The translations under genes and the position numbers were made by a program. From UMGS1519 sp050951095 (lineage in GTDB: Bacteria; Actinomycetota; Coriobacteriia; Coriobacteriales; Eggerthellaceae), in contig JBMNIQ010000005.1 in assembly GCA_050951095.1 (NCBI GenBank), positions 310,001 to 374,000 of the forward strand: DNA of 64,000 bases, given 5' to 3'. The notes under the pieces are model-generated. The model was given only the letters and a program-made list of their open reading frames with translations, did no database searches and was not told the origin of the DNA. Positions 26,927 to 34,636 of the stretch are shown one piece after another. The stretch's first letter is position 1; each line of letters starts with the position of its first letter.

Positions 26927-27793
26927 ATGAAGGAGAGTATCCCGGTGACCCCGAACAACACGGACCTGCCCACCATCCACATCATCACGGATTCCGTGGG
27001 CGCTACGGCGAAGGCGGTGGCGCGAGCCGCCGCGGCGCAGTTCGGCAACAACAACCCGCACATGGAGGTGTACGGGCAGGCGAAGTCCGTAGACGACATC
27101 GCGCGCTATCTGGACGAGCACGCCCGCATGCATGAGGAGCTCCTGGGAGACGACACGCTGGTGGTGTTCTACACGCTTGCCGCCAAGGAGGCGCAGCAGG
27201 GGATGGAGGCCTACCTTGCCTCTCACCGAAATATCGTTGCCGTAGACCTGCTTTCCCCAGCGGTGGATGCCCTGGCCCGCGTGACGGGCCGGAAGCCTTA
27301 CGGCAGCCCGAACCTGCTGTACGTCACGGACGAGAATTACTTCAATCGCATCGAGGCCATAGAGTTCACGATCGCGCATGACGACGGTGCGAACCCGCAG
27401 GATCTGACGCAGGCCGACATCGTGCTTCTGGGCGTGTCGCGCTGCTCGAAGACACCCACGTCCATCTACCTTTCGCAGATGGGCTACAAGGTGGCAAATG
27501 TGCCCCTTGACCTGCAGACGGAGCCTCCGCGCCAGCTGCTCGACGTGGAGCGGGGGCGCCTGTTCGGGCTGACCACGACGCCCGAGGTCCTGGTGGACAT
27601 CCGCCGCCGGCGCCTGGGCAAGGCCGTGACCGTGGCGGGAAGCTACGCGGACCCCGAGATGGTGTGCGAGGACCTGGAGCATGCACGGGCGGTTATGCGC
27701 AAACTTGGATGTATTGTCATAAACACCGGGCATCGCGCCATCGAAGAAACCGCCCAGGAGATTTTGCGGTATTATGTAAAAATCGTTTCTTAG
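26927..27793 (+). CDS. Bifunctional PPDK regulatory kinase/phosphorylase (DUF299 family)
   Basis: The 288-residue protein is of the PPDK/PEP-synthase regulatory family, which uses ADP to phosphorylate, and phosphate to release, a Thr next to the catalytic His of PPDK. Visible marks are HIITDSVGATAKAVARAAAAQF at the start (ITDSxG), the P-loop-like LLGVSRCSKTPTSIYLSQ, and GYKVANVPLDL. GGAGG precedes the ATG by 4 nt. It lies 62 bp upstream of the PPDK gene on the same strand, the expected pairing, so it should switch that enzyme off and on with adenylate charge. Confidence 0.93.
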   Translation: MKESIPVTPNNTDLPTIHIITDSVGATAKAVARAAAAQFGNNNPHMEVYGQAKSVDDIARYLDEHARMHEELLGDDTLVVFYTLAAKEAQQGMEAYLASHRNIVAVDLLSPAVDALARVTGRKPYGSPNLLYVTDENYFNRIEAIEFTIAHDDGANPQDLTQADIVLLGVSRCSKTPTSIYLSQMGYKVANVPLDLQTEPPRQLLDVERGRLFGLTTTPEVLVDIRRRRLGKAVTVAGSYADPEMVCEDLEHARAVMRKLGCIVINTGHRAIEETAQEILRYYVKIVS

Positions 27794-27855
27794 CGGAGAC
27801 ATACGCATGCCCCCGCTTTGTCACTGAAATGAAACCAAGCGATAGGAGATTTAAG

Positions 27856-30573
27856 GTGACTGAAGAAGTCAAGCGCGTCTACGCCTTCGGCAAAGACGAA
27901 AACGGTAAGAACGTTACCGAAGGCAGTGTGAAGATCGTTGACCAGCTGGGCGGCAAGGGTGCGAACCTTGCCGAGATGGCCAACCTGGGCCTGCCGGTGC
28001 CTCCGGGATTCACCATTACCTGCCAGACCTGCATGGAGTATGCGAATGCGGGCAATGTCTGGCCGGAAGGCGTTCTGGACACCATCGAGGAGTACCGCGA
28101 GGACCTCGAGCGCCGCATCGGCAAGAAGCTCGGCGACGAGGAAGACCCCCTGCTGGTCTCCGTTCGCTCCGGCGCGCCCATCTCCATGCCCGGCATGATG
28201 GACACGGTCCTGAACCTGGGCCTGAACGACCGCTCTATCAACGGCCTCATCAAGCAGACCGAAAACCCGCGTTTCGCGTGGGACTCCTATCGCCGCTTTA
28301 TCCAGATGTTCTCCAACGTGGTCATGGGCTTGGACGGTGACCTGTTCGAGAACGCCATCAACGCCAAGAAGGCCGAGCGCGGCGTCGCCAGCGACACCGA
28401 CCTTACGGCCGACGACCTTAAGGAGCTCGTCGAGGAGTTCAAGCAGATCTTCTCCGACAACATCTCCCCCGAAGACCACGCCGACCTGGTCGTGGACGGC
28501 AAGGTCCAGTTCCCGCAGGATCCCGACGTGCAGCTGCGCAAGGCCATGGAGGCCGTGTTCGGTTCCTGGAACAACGACCGCGCCATCCTGTACCGCAAGC
28601 AGAACAAGATCCCCGATGACCTGGGCACCGCCGTCAACGTGCAGTGCATGGTCTTCGGCAACAAGGGCAACACCTCCGCTACCGGCGTCGCCTTCACGCG
28701 CGATGCCGCAACGGGCAAGAAGGTCTTCTACGGCGACTACCTGGTGAATGCCCAGGGCGAGGACGTCGTGGCCGGCATCCGCAACACGTCGCCTATCGCC
28801 GACCTGAAGCACACGCCCGGCCTGGAGAAGGCCGGCCAGGAGCTGGAGGAGATCTTCGGCATCCTGGAAGACCATTACCGCGACATGATGGACATCGAGT
28901 TCACCATCGAGCAGGGCAAGCTGTACATGCTGCAGACCCGCGTGGGCAAGCGCACCGCCACCGCCGCCCTGCGCATCGCCATCGAGATGGTGGACGAGGG
29001 CATGATCGATGAGAAGACCGCCGTCCTGCGCGTCGCTCCCGAGCAGCTGGACCAGCTGCTGCATCCGCAGATCTCGAAGGATGCGAAGAAGAACGTCATC
29101 GCAAAGGGCCTGAACGCTTCCCCCGGCGCTGCTGTGGGCGAGGCCGTCTTCAGCTCCGCCGATGCCGTGGCCGCCGCCGAGGAAGGCCGCAAGACGGTTC
29201 TGGTCCGCTGGGAGACCACGCCCGACGACCTGTCCGGCATGATCGCCTCCGAGGGCATTCTGACCAGCCACGGCGGCAAGACGTCCCATGCAGCCGTTAT
29301 CGCACGCGGCATGGGCGCTCCCTGCGTCTGCGGCGTCGAGGCCCTGAAGATCGATGCTGAGAAGAAGCAGGCAGCCGTTGCCGGCACGGATATCGTCATC
29401 AAGGAAGGCGACGTCATCTCCATCGACGGCATGACCGGCGAGGTCATGCTGGGCGCCGTCGACCTGGTGCAGCCCGAGATGACCGGCGACCTGGGCAAGC
29501 TGCTGTCCTGGGCCGACAAGTACCGCACGCTGGGCGTTCGCGCGAATGCCGACAACCCGGCCGACGCGAAGCTGTCCCGCGACATGGGCGCCGAGGGCAT
29601 CGGCCTGTGCCGCACGGAGCATATGTTCCTGGGCGACCGCAAGCAGATCGTGGCCGACATGATCCTGTCCGAGAAGGGCAGCGCCGAGTACCAGGAAGCT
29701 CTGGACAAGCTGTACAACGCACAGCAGGGCGACTACTACGAGATGCTGAAGGCCATGGACGGCATGCCCGTCATCATCCGCCTGCTGGATCCGCCGCTGC
29801 ATGAGTTCCTGCCCGCCCCGCGCGACCTGGCCATCAAGGTGGCTGTCGGTGAAGCCCAGGGCAAGGACATGACGGAGACGAAGAAGCTGCTGGCCGCTGC
29901 CGACAACATGGCCGAGATGAACCCCATGCTGGGCCTGCGCGGCTGCCGCCTGGGCATCGTGATGCCGGGCCTGTCCCAGATGCAGGTGCGCGCCATCGCA
30001 ACCGCCACGGCGAAGCTGGTCAAGGAAGGCTTCAACCCGCAGCCCGAGGTCATGATCCCGCTGGTGTCCATGGAGAAGGAGCTGGCATACGTCCGCAACG
30101 AGGCCGAGATTGCCATCAAGGAAGTCGAGGAGCGCGACGGCGTGGACCTGTCCTTCATCGAGATCGGCACCATGATCGAGCTGCCGCGCGCCGCTGTCAT
30201 GGCTGACGAGATTGCGAAGGATGCGGACTTCTTCAGCTTCGGCACGAACGACCTGACGCAGACGACGTTCGGCTTCAGCCGCGACGATGTCGAGGGCAAG
30301 TTCTTCAAGGATTACCAGAACCTGAAGATCATGAAGACGAATCCGTTCGCTACGGTCGACGACGGCGTCGTGAAGCTGATCGACATCGCCGTCAAGGGCG
30401 GTCGCGCCACGAACCCGAACCTGACGCTGGGCGTCTGCGGCGAGCATGGCGGCGATCCGGATTCCATCAAGAAGTTCAACAAGGTGGGTCTGGACTACGT
30501 CAGCTGCTCCCCGTACCGCGTGCCGGTTGCCCGTCTGGCAGCTGCCCATGCGGCTCTGACGCAGGAGAAGTAA
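27856..30573 (+). CDS. ppdK: Pyruvate, phosphate dikinase
   Basis: The 905-residue PPDK interconverts pyruvate + ATP + phosphate with PEP + AMP + pyrophosphate. Domains in order are the ATP-grasp nucleotide-binding part (KIVDQLGGKGANLAEM, SGAPISMPGMMDTVLNLGLND), the swivelling phosphohistidine domain GGKTSHAAVIARGMGAPC with catalytic His and the adjacent regulatory Thr, and the PEP-binding barrel (LGLRGCRLGI, FSFGTNDLTQTTFGFSRDD, GVCGEHGGDP with catalytic Cys). I prefer a GTG start at 27856 because AGGAG lies 7 nt upstream; an ATG at 27830 overlaps that site. It is paired with its regulator just upstream and has its own terminator. Confidence 0.95.
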   Translation: MTEEVKRVYAFGKDENGKNVTEGSVKIVDQLGGKGANLAEMANLGLPVPPGFTITCQTCMEYANAGNVWPEGVLDTIEEYREDLERRIGKKLGDEEDPLLVSVRSGAPISMPGMMDTVLNLGLNDRSINGLIKQTENPRFAWDSYRRFIQMFSNVVMGLDGDLFENAINAKKAERGVASDTDLTADDLKELVEEFKQIFSDNISPEDHADLVVDGKVQFPQDPDVQLRKAMEAVFGSWNNDRAILYRKQNKIPDDLGTAVNVQCMVFGNKGNTSATGVAFTRDAATGKKVFYGDYLVNAQGEDVVAGIRNTSPIADLKHTPGLEKAGQELEEIFGILEDHYRDMMDIEFTIEQGKLYMLQTRVGKRTATAALRIAIEMVDEGMIDEKTAVLRVAPEQLDQLLHPQISKDAKKNVIAKGLNASPGAAVGEAVFSSADAVAAAEEGRKTVLVRWETTPDDLSGMIASEGILTSHGGKTSHAAVIARGMGAPCVCGVEALKIDAEKKQAAVAGTDIVIKEGDVISIDGMTGEVMLGAVDLVQPEMTGDLGKLLSWADKYRTLGVRANADNPADAKLSRDMGAEGIGLCRTEHMFLGDRKQIVADMILSEKGSAEYQEALDKLYNAQQGDYYEMLKAMDGMPVIIRLLDPPLHEFLPAPRDLAIKVAVGEAQGKDMTETKKLLAAADNMAEMNPMLGLRGCRLGIVMPGLSQMQVRAIATATAKLVKEGFNPQPEVMIPLVSMEKELAYVRNEAEIAIKEVEERDGVDLSFIEIGTMIELPRAAVMADEIAKDADFFSFGTNDLTQTTFGFSRDDVEGKFFKDYQNLKIMKTNPFATVDDGVVKLIDIAVKGGRATNPNLTLGVCGEHGGDPDSIKKFNKVGLDYVSCSPYRVPVARLAAAHAALTQEK

Positions 30574-30599
30574 TCTCCCTCCATTCGCCTGGATGTTCG

Positions 30600-30635
30600 A
30601 GAACGGCCCGTGCCTGTGCGCGGGCCGTTCTTTTT
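30600..30635 (+). terminator. Rho-independent terminator of ppdK
   Basis: The 11 bp stem AGAACGGCCCG (30600-30610) with its complement (30621-30631) has a 10-base loop and a five-T tail. It lies 27 bp after the PPDK stop. Confidence 0.92.
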
Positions 30636-30727
30636 GTTTCGGCAACCGCCCGGCTGAGCCGCGTACGCAACCGGGAGCCGGCGTAATGGTACGATGGCGA
30701 AAACGCGAAAACAGGGAAGGGGACGCT

Positions 30728-31666
30728 ATGTTCAGCAAGTTGGTTGCAGTGGAACCGGTGAATCTGACGCTCGAGGCGCGCGAGCGCTTGGCGGACTACG
30801 CGCAGGCGACGGTGTTCTACGATACGCTTCCCGAAAACGATGCGGACCTTATCGAACGCATCGGCCAGGCGGATGCCGTCCTGGTCAGCTACACGACGGA
30901 GATAGATGCCGCTGTCCTGCAGGCGGCGCCGAACCTGCGGTACATCGGCATGTGCTGCAGCTTGTATTCCGAGAACAGCGCGAACGTGGATATCGCCGCT
31001 GCCCGGAAGCTCGGCATCACCGTCACTGGCGTGCGGGATTACGGCGATACGGGCGTGGTGGAATTCGTCATCAGCGAGCTGGCGCGCTATCTGCACGGTT
31101 TCGGTAAAGCGCAGTGGCGACCCGGCGAGCAGCGGGAGATCGCGTCGTTGGACTGCGGGATCGTCGGCATGGGCACCACGGGTTCTCTCATAGCGGAGGC
31201 GCTGCAGTTCTTCGGTGCCAGCGTGTGCTATTACAGCCGCACGCGTAAGCCGGCCATGGAGGAGCGCGGTTTCCCGTACCGCCCGCTCTCCGAGCTGCTG
31301 GAAGGCTGCGATGCTGTATTCACGTGCCTGAACAAGGGCGTCGTGCTGTTGGGGGACAAGGAGTTCGAGCTGCTGGGCCGCGGGAAGATATTGTTCAACA
31401 CGTCCATCGCGCCCGGCCATGATGCGGATGCGTTGGAACGCTGGTTGGACCTGGGTGCGGCGGCGGAATCCGCGGGCGGCTATGCGAACGCGTTCTTCTG
31501 CGACACGGAGGCCGCGCTGGGAAGCCCTGTCCAGGCGGCGCGGCTGCTGTCCAGTCCGTATGTGCACTGCATGCAAAAATCGGCCGGCAGCACGGCGGAG
31601 GCGAAGGTCCGTCTGGGGCGGAAGGTCCTGGCGAATATCGCTGCGTATCTGGAGCGCACCGAATAG
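30728..31666 (+). CDS. 2-hydroxyacid dehydrogenase-like protein without the catalytic triad
   Basis: The 312-residue protein has the D-isomer 2-hydroxyacid dehydrogenase layout: a flavodoxin-like substrate domain, the crossover ENSANVDIAAARKLGITVTGVRDYGDTGVVEFVI, and an NAD-binding GIVGMGTTGSLIAEAL (GxGxxG). The catalytic triad is not conserved. The Arg-containing N(T/A)xRG segment reads NTSIAPGHD, the Glu segment has no D-x-F-x-x-E-P, and the catalytic His position (PHxxGST) reads MQKSAGST. It may bind NAD and a ligand without turnover, or use other chemistry. ATG 30728 has AAGGGGA upstream. It stands alone between ppdK and tmRNA. Confidence 0.75.
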   Translation: MFSKLVAVEPVNLTLEARERLADYAQATVFYDTLPENDADLIERIGQADAVLVSYTTEIDAAVLQAAPNLRYIGMCCSLYSENSANVDIAAARKLGITVTGVRDYGDTGVVEFVISELARYLHGFGKAQWRPGEQREIASLDCGIVGMGTTGSLIAEALQFFGASVCYYSRTRKPAMEERGFPYRPLSELLEGCDAVFTCLNKGVVLLGDKEFELLGRGKILFNTSIAPGHDADALERWLDLGAAAESAGGYANAFFCDTEAALGSPVQAARLLSSPYVHCMQKSAGSTAEAKVRLGRKVLANIAAYLERTE

Positions 31667-31989
31667 GGGAGCGGTTGCCGGTGAGCGGCCTGTCTGCTGC
31701 CGATTGCCGCCCGCTGCGGGGGGCTTGCACTCGCCAGCATCAGCAAAGAGCCTATCCCGCATATGGCGGGCTGCAGCACGAACGGGCATTCGCGTAGAAT
31801 TCCCGTGGGCGCTTGCAAACTGATAGCGATTGCATAAAATAGATATCCATCATCTGGGACGATATGTCCGAGATGAGCACCTTGACAGGAAGACCCGAAT
31901 GTCGTGTGCTGCGTCTGCGTAAAGCCGTCGCACCGCATGCCGTTCGCTTCTCCGATTGCCCAGCGCCAACATGTTCGCGCTGTATTATC
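31667..31989. other. Intergenic region upstream of tmRNA
   Basis: This 323 bp gap contains no convincing gene. Its last half should contain the ssrA promoter and the 5' leader removed by RNase P. A candidate promoter is given separately; a TTGACA at 31882 has no matching -10. Confidence 0.5.
31813..31840 (+). promoter_or_regulatory. Candidate ssrA promoter
   Basis: TTGCAA (31813-31818), a 16 bp spacer and TAAAAT (31835-31840) predict a start near 31847, leaving a leader of about 143 nt before mature tmRNA. It is the best sigma-70 match in the gap, but not decisive. Confidence 0.4.
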
Positions 31990-32357
31990 GGGGGCGACTG
32001 GTTTCGACATGGTAGGTTCAAACTAAGGAGCAGGTCGTGGTCTCCTCGCCACGTTAAACAGGGGTACCGTCAAATTTAATTGACAAGAACTACACTTCTG
32101 AGCCTCTGGCTCTCGCTGCTTAATTTTATTTAGCAGCCCGTCAATGCGGGGCGTTCTCCCGGCTTCGCTGCGACGTCATTTAAGGGAGATGCTTCCGGAC
32201 ACGTAGTCGGTATGGTCCGGATCAAGCTCGAACCGGCTGGATGCGCCTCCGCGGGCCGCTGTGCCTCAGCGCATCGAGACCAGAACAGCGGACAAACCTG
32301 TAGCGTCTTGGCGGGAATCTAGTATGGACCGGAGTTCGATTCTCCGCGCCTCCACCA
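31990..32357 (+). ncRNA. ssrA: Transfer-messenger RNA (tmRNA)
   Basis: This is a 368 nt one-piece tmRNA. The 5' end GGGGGCGACTGGTTTCGAC and the 3' end CGCCTCCACCA pair as the acceptor stem, and the T arm (GGAGTTCGATTCTCC) lies just before it; CCA is encoded. The tag reading frame ends at TAA 32121-32123 and encodes, just before the stop, DKNYTSEPLALAA. The resume codon is probably a few codons upstream (frame NLIDKN...), which I cannot fix by eye. The ALAA end is the standard protease degron. With SmpB (not in the window) it rescues stalled ribosomes and tags the peptide. A terminator follows directly. Confidence 0.97.
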
Positions 32358-32366
32358 CACATTCAG

Positions 32367-32407
32367 CCGTCTGCTGCCTGCAACTTTGCAGGTGGTGGGC
32401 GGTTTTT
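32367..32407 (+). terminator. Rho-independent terminator of ssrA
   Basis: CCTGCA (32377-32382) pairs with TGCAGG (32387-32392), with further pairing out to GCCG/CGG, followed by GGTTTTTG. It lies 10 nt after the CCA end of tmRNA. Confidence 0.82.
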
Positions 32408-32484
32408 GTATATGCCCTGCTGGTAAAAGGCCGGCTTTCCGTCGTCCTGCAATTGCGGCAAGGTTTCAGGACATCCGGATAAAC

Positions 32485-32516
32485 GAAAAGCCACGGCAAC
32501 GATGCCGTGGCTTTTC
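32485..32516. terminator. Bidirectional Rho-independent terminator
   Basis: The 14 bp perfect stem GAAAAGCCACGGCA (32485-32498) with its complement (32503-32516) has an ACGA loop, with T tracts available on both strands. It separates ssrA from the convergent surface-protein gene and should work in both directions. Confidence 0.88.
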
Positions 32517-32525
32517 CTCTCTTGT

Positions 32526-32552
32526 CCGAAGGCGTTGCCGGAACGCCTTCGG
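32526..32552 (-). terminator. Second hairpin at the 3' end of the surface-protein gene
   Basis: An 11 bp perfect stem, CCGAAGGCGTT (32526-32536) with its complement (32542-32552), lies directly after the minus-strand stop. It has no T tract of its own, so it may stabilise the 3' end or assist the terminator next to it. Confidence 0.55.
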
Positions 32553-32566
32553 GATGGTCTCGGCCG

Positions 32567-34225
32567 CTAGTTCTTACGAAGCATGCGACGAAGGGCAACG
32601 GCGATGACGCCGGCCGTAACGCCCATCAGCGTCAGCAGGGATTCGACGGAAAGCATGCTCGAATCGCCCAATGCGGGAATTGCTTTCGTTTCAGCGGCGT
32701 GCGTCTGGGCAGCCTTCTCGTTCGAGGAAACGGGGGCGCTCACCGTCTGGACATTCGAAACGGGGTGGTTTTCCGTTGCGTTCGAACCGTTGTTATTCGT
32801 CTGGTGAGAAGTGTTGTCGGACGGCTTCACCGGATTATCGGTATGGTGCTTGTCCGGTTTGTCGGTGTCATGCTTGTCAGGGTTGTCAGGCTTCGTCTTC
32901 GGCGTGACTTCCGTGAATTGCACGGTCGTCATCACGTTGTCGCCCGTAGCCTTCACATCCGTGCCGGCGGGATCCTGCATGGCGCCCCATGCATAGGAAA
33001 CGTTGCCCTTGACGCTATTATGGCCGACATCGGCCTTCATGTAGCCCACCAGCGTGCCGTTGATGGCGCCCTGCGTGGTAGTGGTGGTTTCCTTGTTCGT
33101 CTCCGTCGTAGTGGCGTTGCCCGTTGCGGAATGGAACAGCACGTCCTTGAGCGTCAGGCTGATCTTGTTGGCGGAAGAGCTGATGAGCTGCTCGAGGTTG
33201 CCGAACGTGCTGGTGTCGTACGTGCTGCCGTACTCGGCATCCGTATGGTTGAAGTTCTCCATGACGTTGCCTTCGCCCGTGCCGTAGAGCGTTTTATTGG
33301 AGCCGCTGTACGTGGTCTTCTGCGGCGTTATCTGCGTCAGGTCCAGGTCCATGGCCACGATGACCTTATCCTTCGCGAACGAGGATTTGCCGTAGTTGAT
33401 GCGGAAGATTAGCGGATGGCCGTCGGCGGATGCCAGCACGTAGTGTGCTTGCGCGTCCTCCAACGTTGTGGGCACGTAGAATTCGCCGTTCAGGTTGTTC
33501 CCGAAGGAGAATGTGGCGCGGAGGCCGGTTTCCAGGTTGTTCACGTACACGGCCTTCGCGGCATCTGCGCCGTAGGTGTCGCTCAACAGGGATCCGGATT
33601 TCTCGATGGATGTGTGGATGGCCGTTACATCAAGGTCGGCCTTCACGTCGTGCTTCGAGTCCTTCTTCACATTGTGGGCGGCATCCTTCGTGGTGTCGTA
33701 CGTGCCGTCATCGTTCTTGATGGCCATGTCGCCCTTTACCACCAGGTCGCCGGCCTTGACGTTACCGAACTCGGTGCCGGCGAAGTCCGAAGATACTTCG
33801 CTCAACGTCTTGTCGCTCTTGGCGTCATCGGCTGTAATGGATGCCGTGGTGTCTGCGACGGGGAACTCCATGCCCCAGACTTTCATATTCGCCTTATAGG
33901 AGATGTCGGAACCCTGCTTGTCGTCAGACGGTACAACGGTGTCGACATTGTTCGGAGCCGTCGTGCTCGCGTCGGCGGCAGGCTCTTTGATGTTGCTCGG
34001 GGCCTTAGCGGCGCTGTTGCCCGTGCTGGCTGCGCTCGTATCGGCGGCGCTCGCATTAGCGGTGCCCGTGGCGGCCGCACCCGTATCGCCGGCAGGCGCT
34101 TCGATAGCGGTTGCCTGGGACGCGGTGTCCGCACCGTCGGCAAAGGCAATGGCGGGAGTCAGGTTTCCCGCGAGCATGAGCGAAAGCGCTACGGCGCTGG
34201 CTTTTGATTTCAGTTGTATATTCAT
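32567..34225 (-). CDS. Large secreted cell-surface protein with C-terminal anchor
   Basis: The 552-residue protein starts at ATG 34225 (GGGAGGG 7 nt upstream). A signal peptide (about residues 1-29, ending TPAIAFA/DG) is followed by an Ala/Thr/Asp-rich stretch, then a beta-rich region of about 330 residues with repeated T/D/N-rich strands that I cannot assign to a family. A Pro/Asp/Lys/His-rich stalk (NPDKHDTDKPDKHH) leads to a sorting-signal-like end: IPALGD (516-521), a hydrophobic stretch, and RRMLRKN. IPALG replaces the usual LPxTG, so it is either attached by an unusual sortase or held by the membrane segment. Likely role: adhesion or surface interaction (inference). Confidence 0.75.
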   Translation of the reverse strand: MNIQLKSKASAVALSLMLAGNLTPAIAFADGADTASQATAIEAPAGDTGAAATGTANASAADTSAASTGNSAAKAPSNIKEPAADASTTAPNNVDTVVPSDDKQGSDISYKANMKVWGMEFPVADTTASITADDAKSDKTLSEVSSDFAGTEFGNVKAGDLVVKGDMAIKNDDGTYDTTKDAAHNVKKDSKHDVKADLDVTAIHTSIEKSGSLLSDTYGADAAKAVYVNNLETGLRATFSFGNNLNGEFYVPTTLEDAQAHYVLASADGHPLIFRINYGKSSFAKDKVIVAMDLDLTQITPQKTTYSGSNKTLYGTGEGNVMENFNHTDAEYGSTYDTSTFGNLEQLISSSANKISLTLKDVLFHSATGNATTTETNKETTTTTQGAINGTLVGYMKADVGHNSVKGNVSYAWGAMQDPAGTDVKATGDNVMTTVQFTEVTPKTKPDNPDKHDTDKPDKHHTDNPVKPSDNTSHQTNNNGSNATENHPVSNVQTVSAPVSSNEKAAQTHAAETKAIPALGDSSMLSVESLLTLMGVTAGVIAVALRRMLRKN

Positions 34226-34636
34226 CGAAGGTCCCTCCCCGCGATCGGCTTGCAAAAAAAATGCGACATGCCGCAAATGAATCAATATGATTTTTCAGCT
34301 GCAAGATAATAGCAAAACAAATTGCAACTGTGCGGTGAGACATAGTCGGTACATTGTCGAATCGGACGGGCGTCTGCCACCCTGAAGCCACGGCTGCCGG
34401 CATGCAATCCATCTCGTCGTGAACGCGCGCGGGAATGAGCGATGGGGAAGGGGGTTCTGGTTCTTGTACCTTCGTAATCATCTGCGCAGATAAGCGAACC
34501 TCCGCCGCCTGCGAAGCGTCGGGTGTGTTATCGTAGCTGGTATCATCACGTATGAAATAAAGCGGAAACACCAGGGATGGGTTTACGCGTGGCAACGATC
34601 GGGCCGCGCCCGGTCGCATTCGTAATAGGAGGATGT
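34226..34636. other. Divergent region between surface protein and orphan intein
   Basis: This 411 bp gap is AT-rich next to the surface-protein start (34235-34320), where that gene's promoter probably lies. Near the intein gene, TATCAT at about 34539-34544 is a possible -10 without a convincing -35. The middle has no recognisable gene or repeat. Confidence 0.5.

Noticed and set aside
31882..31887. TTGACA as the -35 of the ssrA promoter
   Set aside because: At 16-18 bp downstream only TGTGCT-like sequence occurs. The TTGCAA/TAAAAT pair further upstream fits better.
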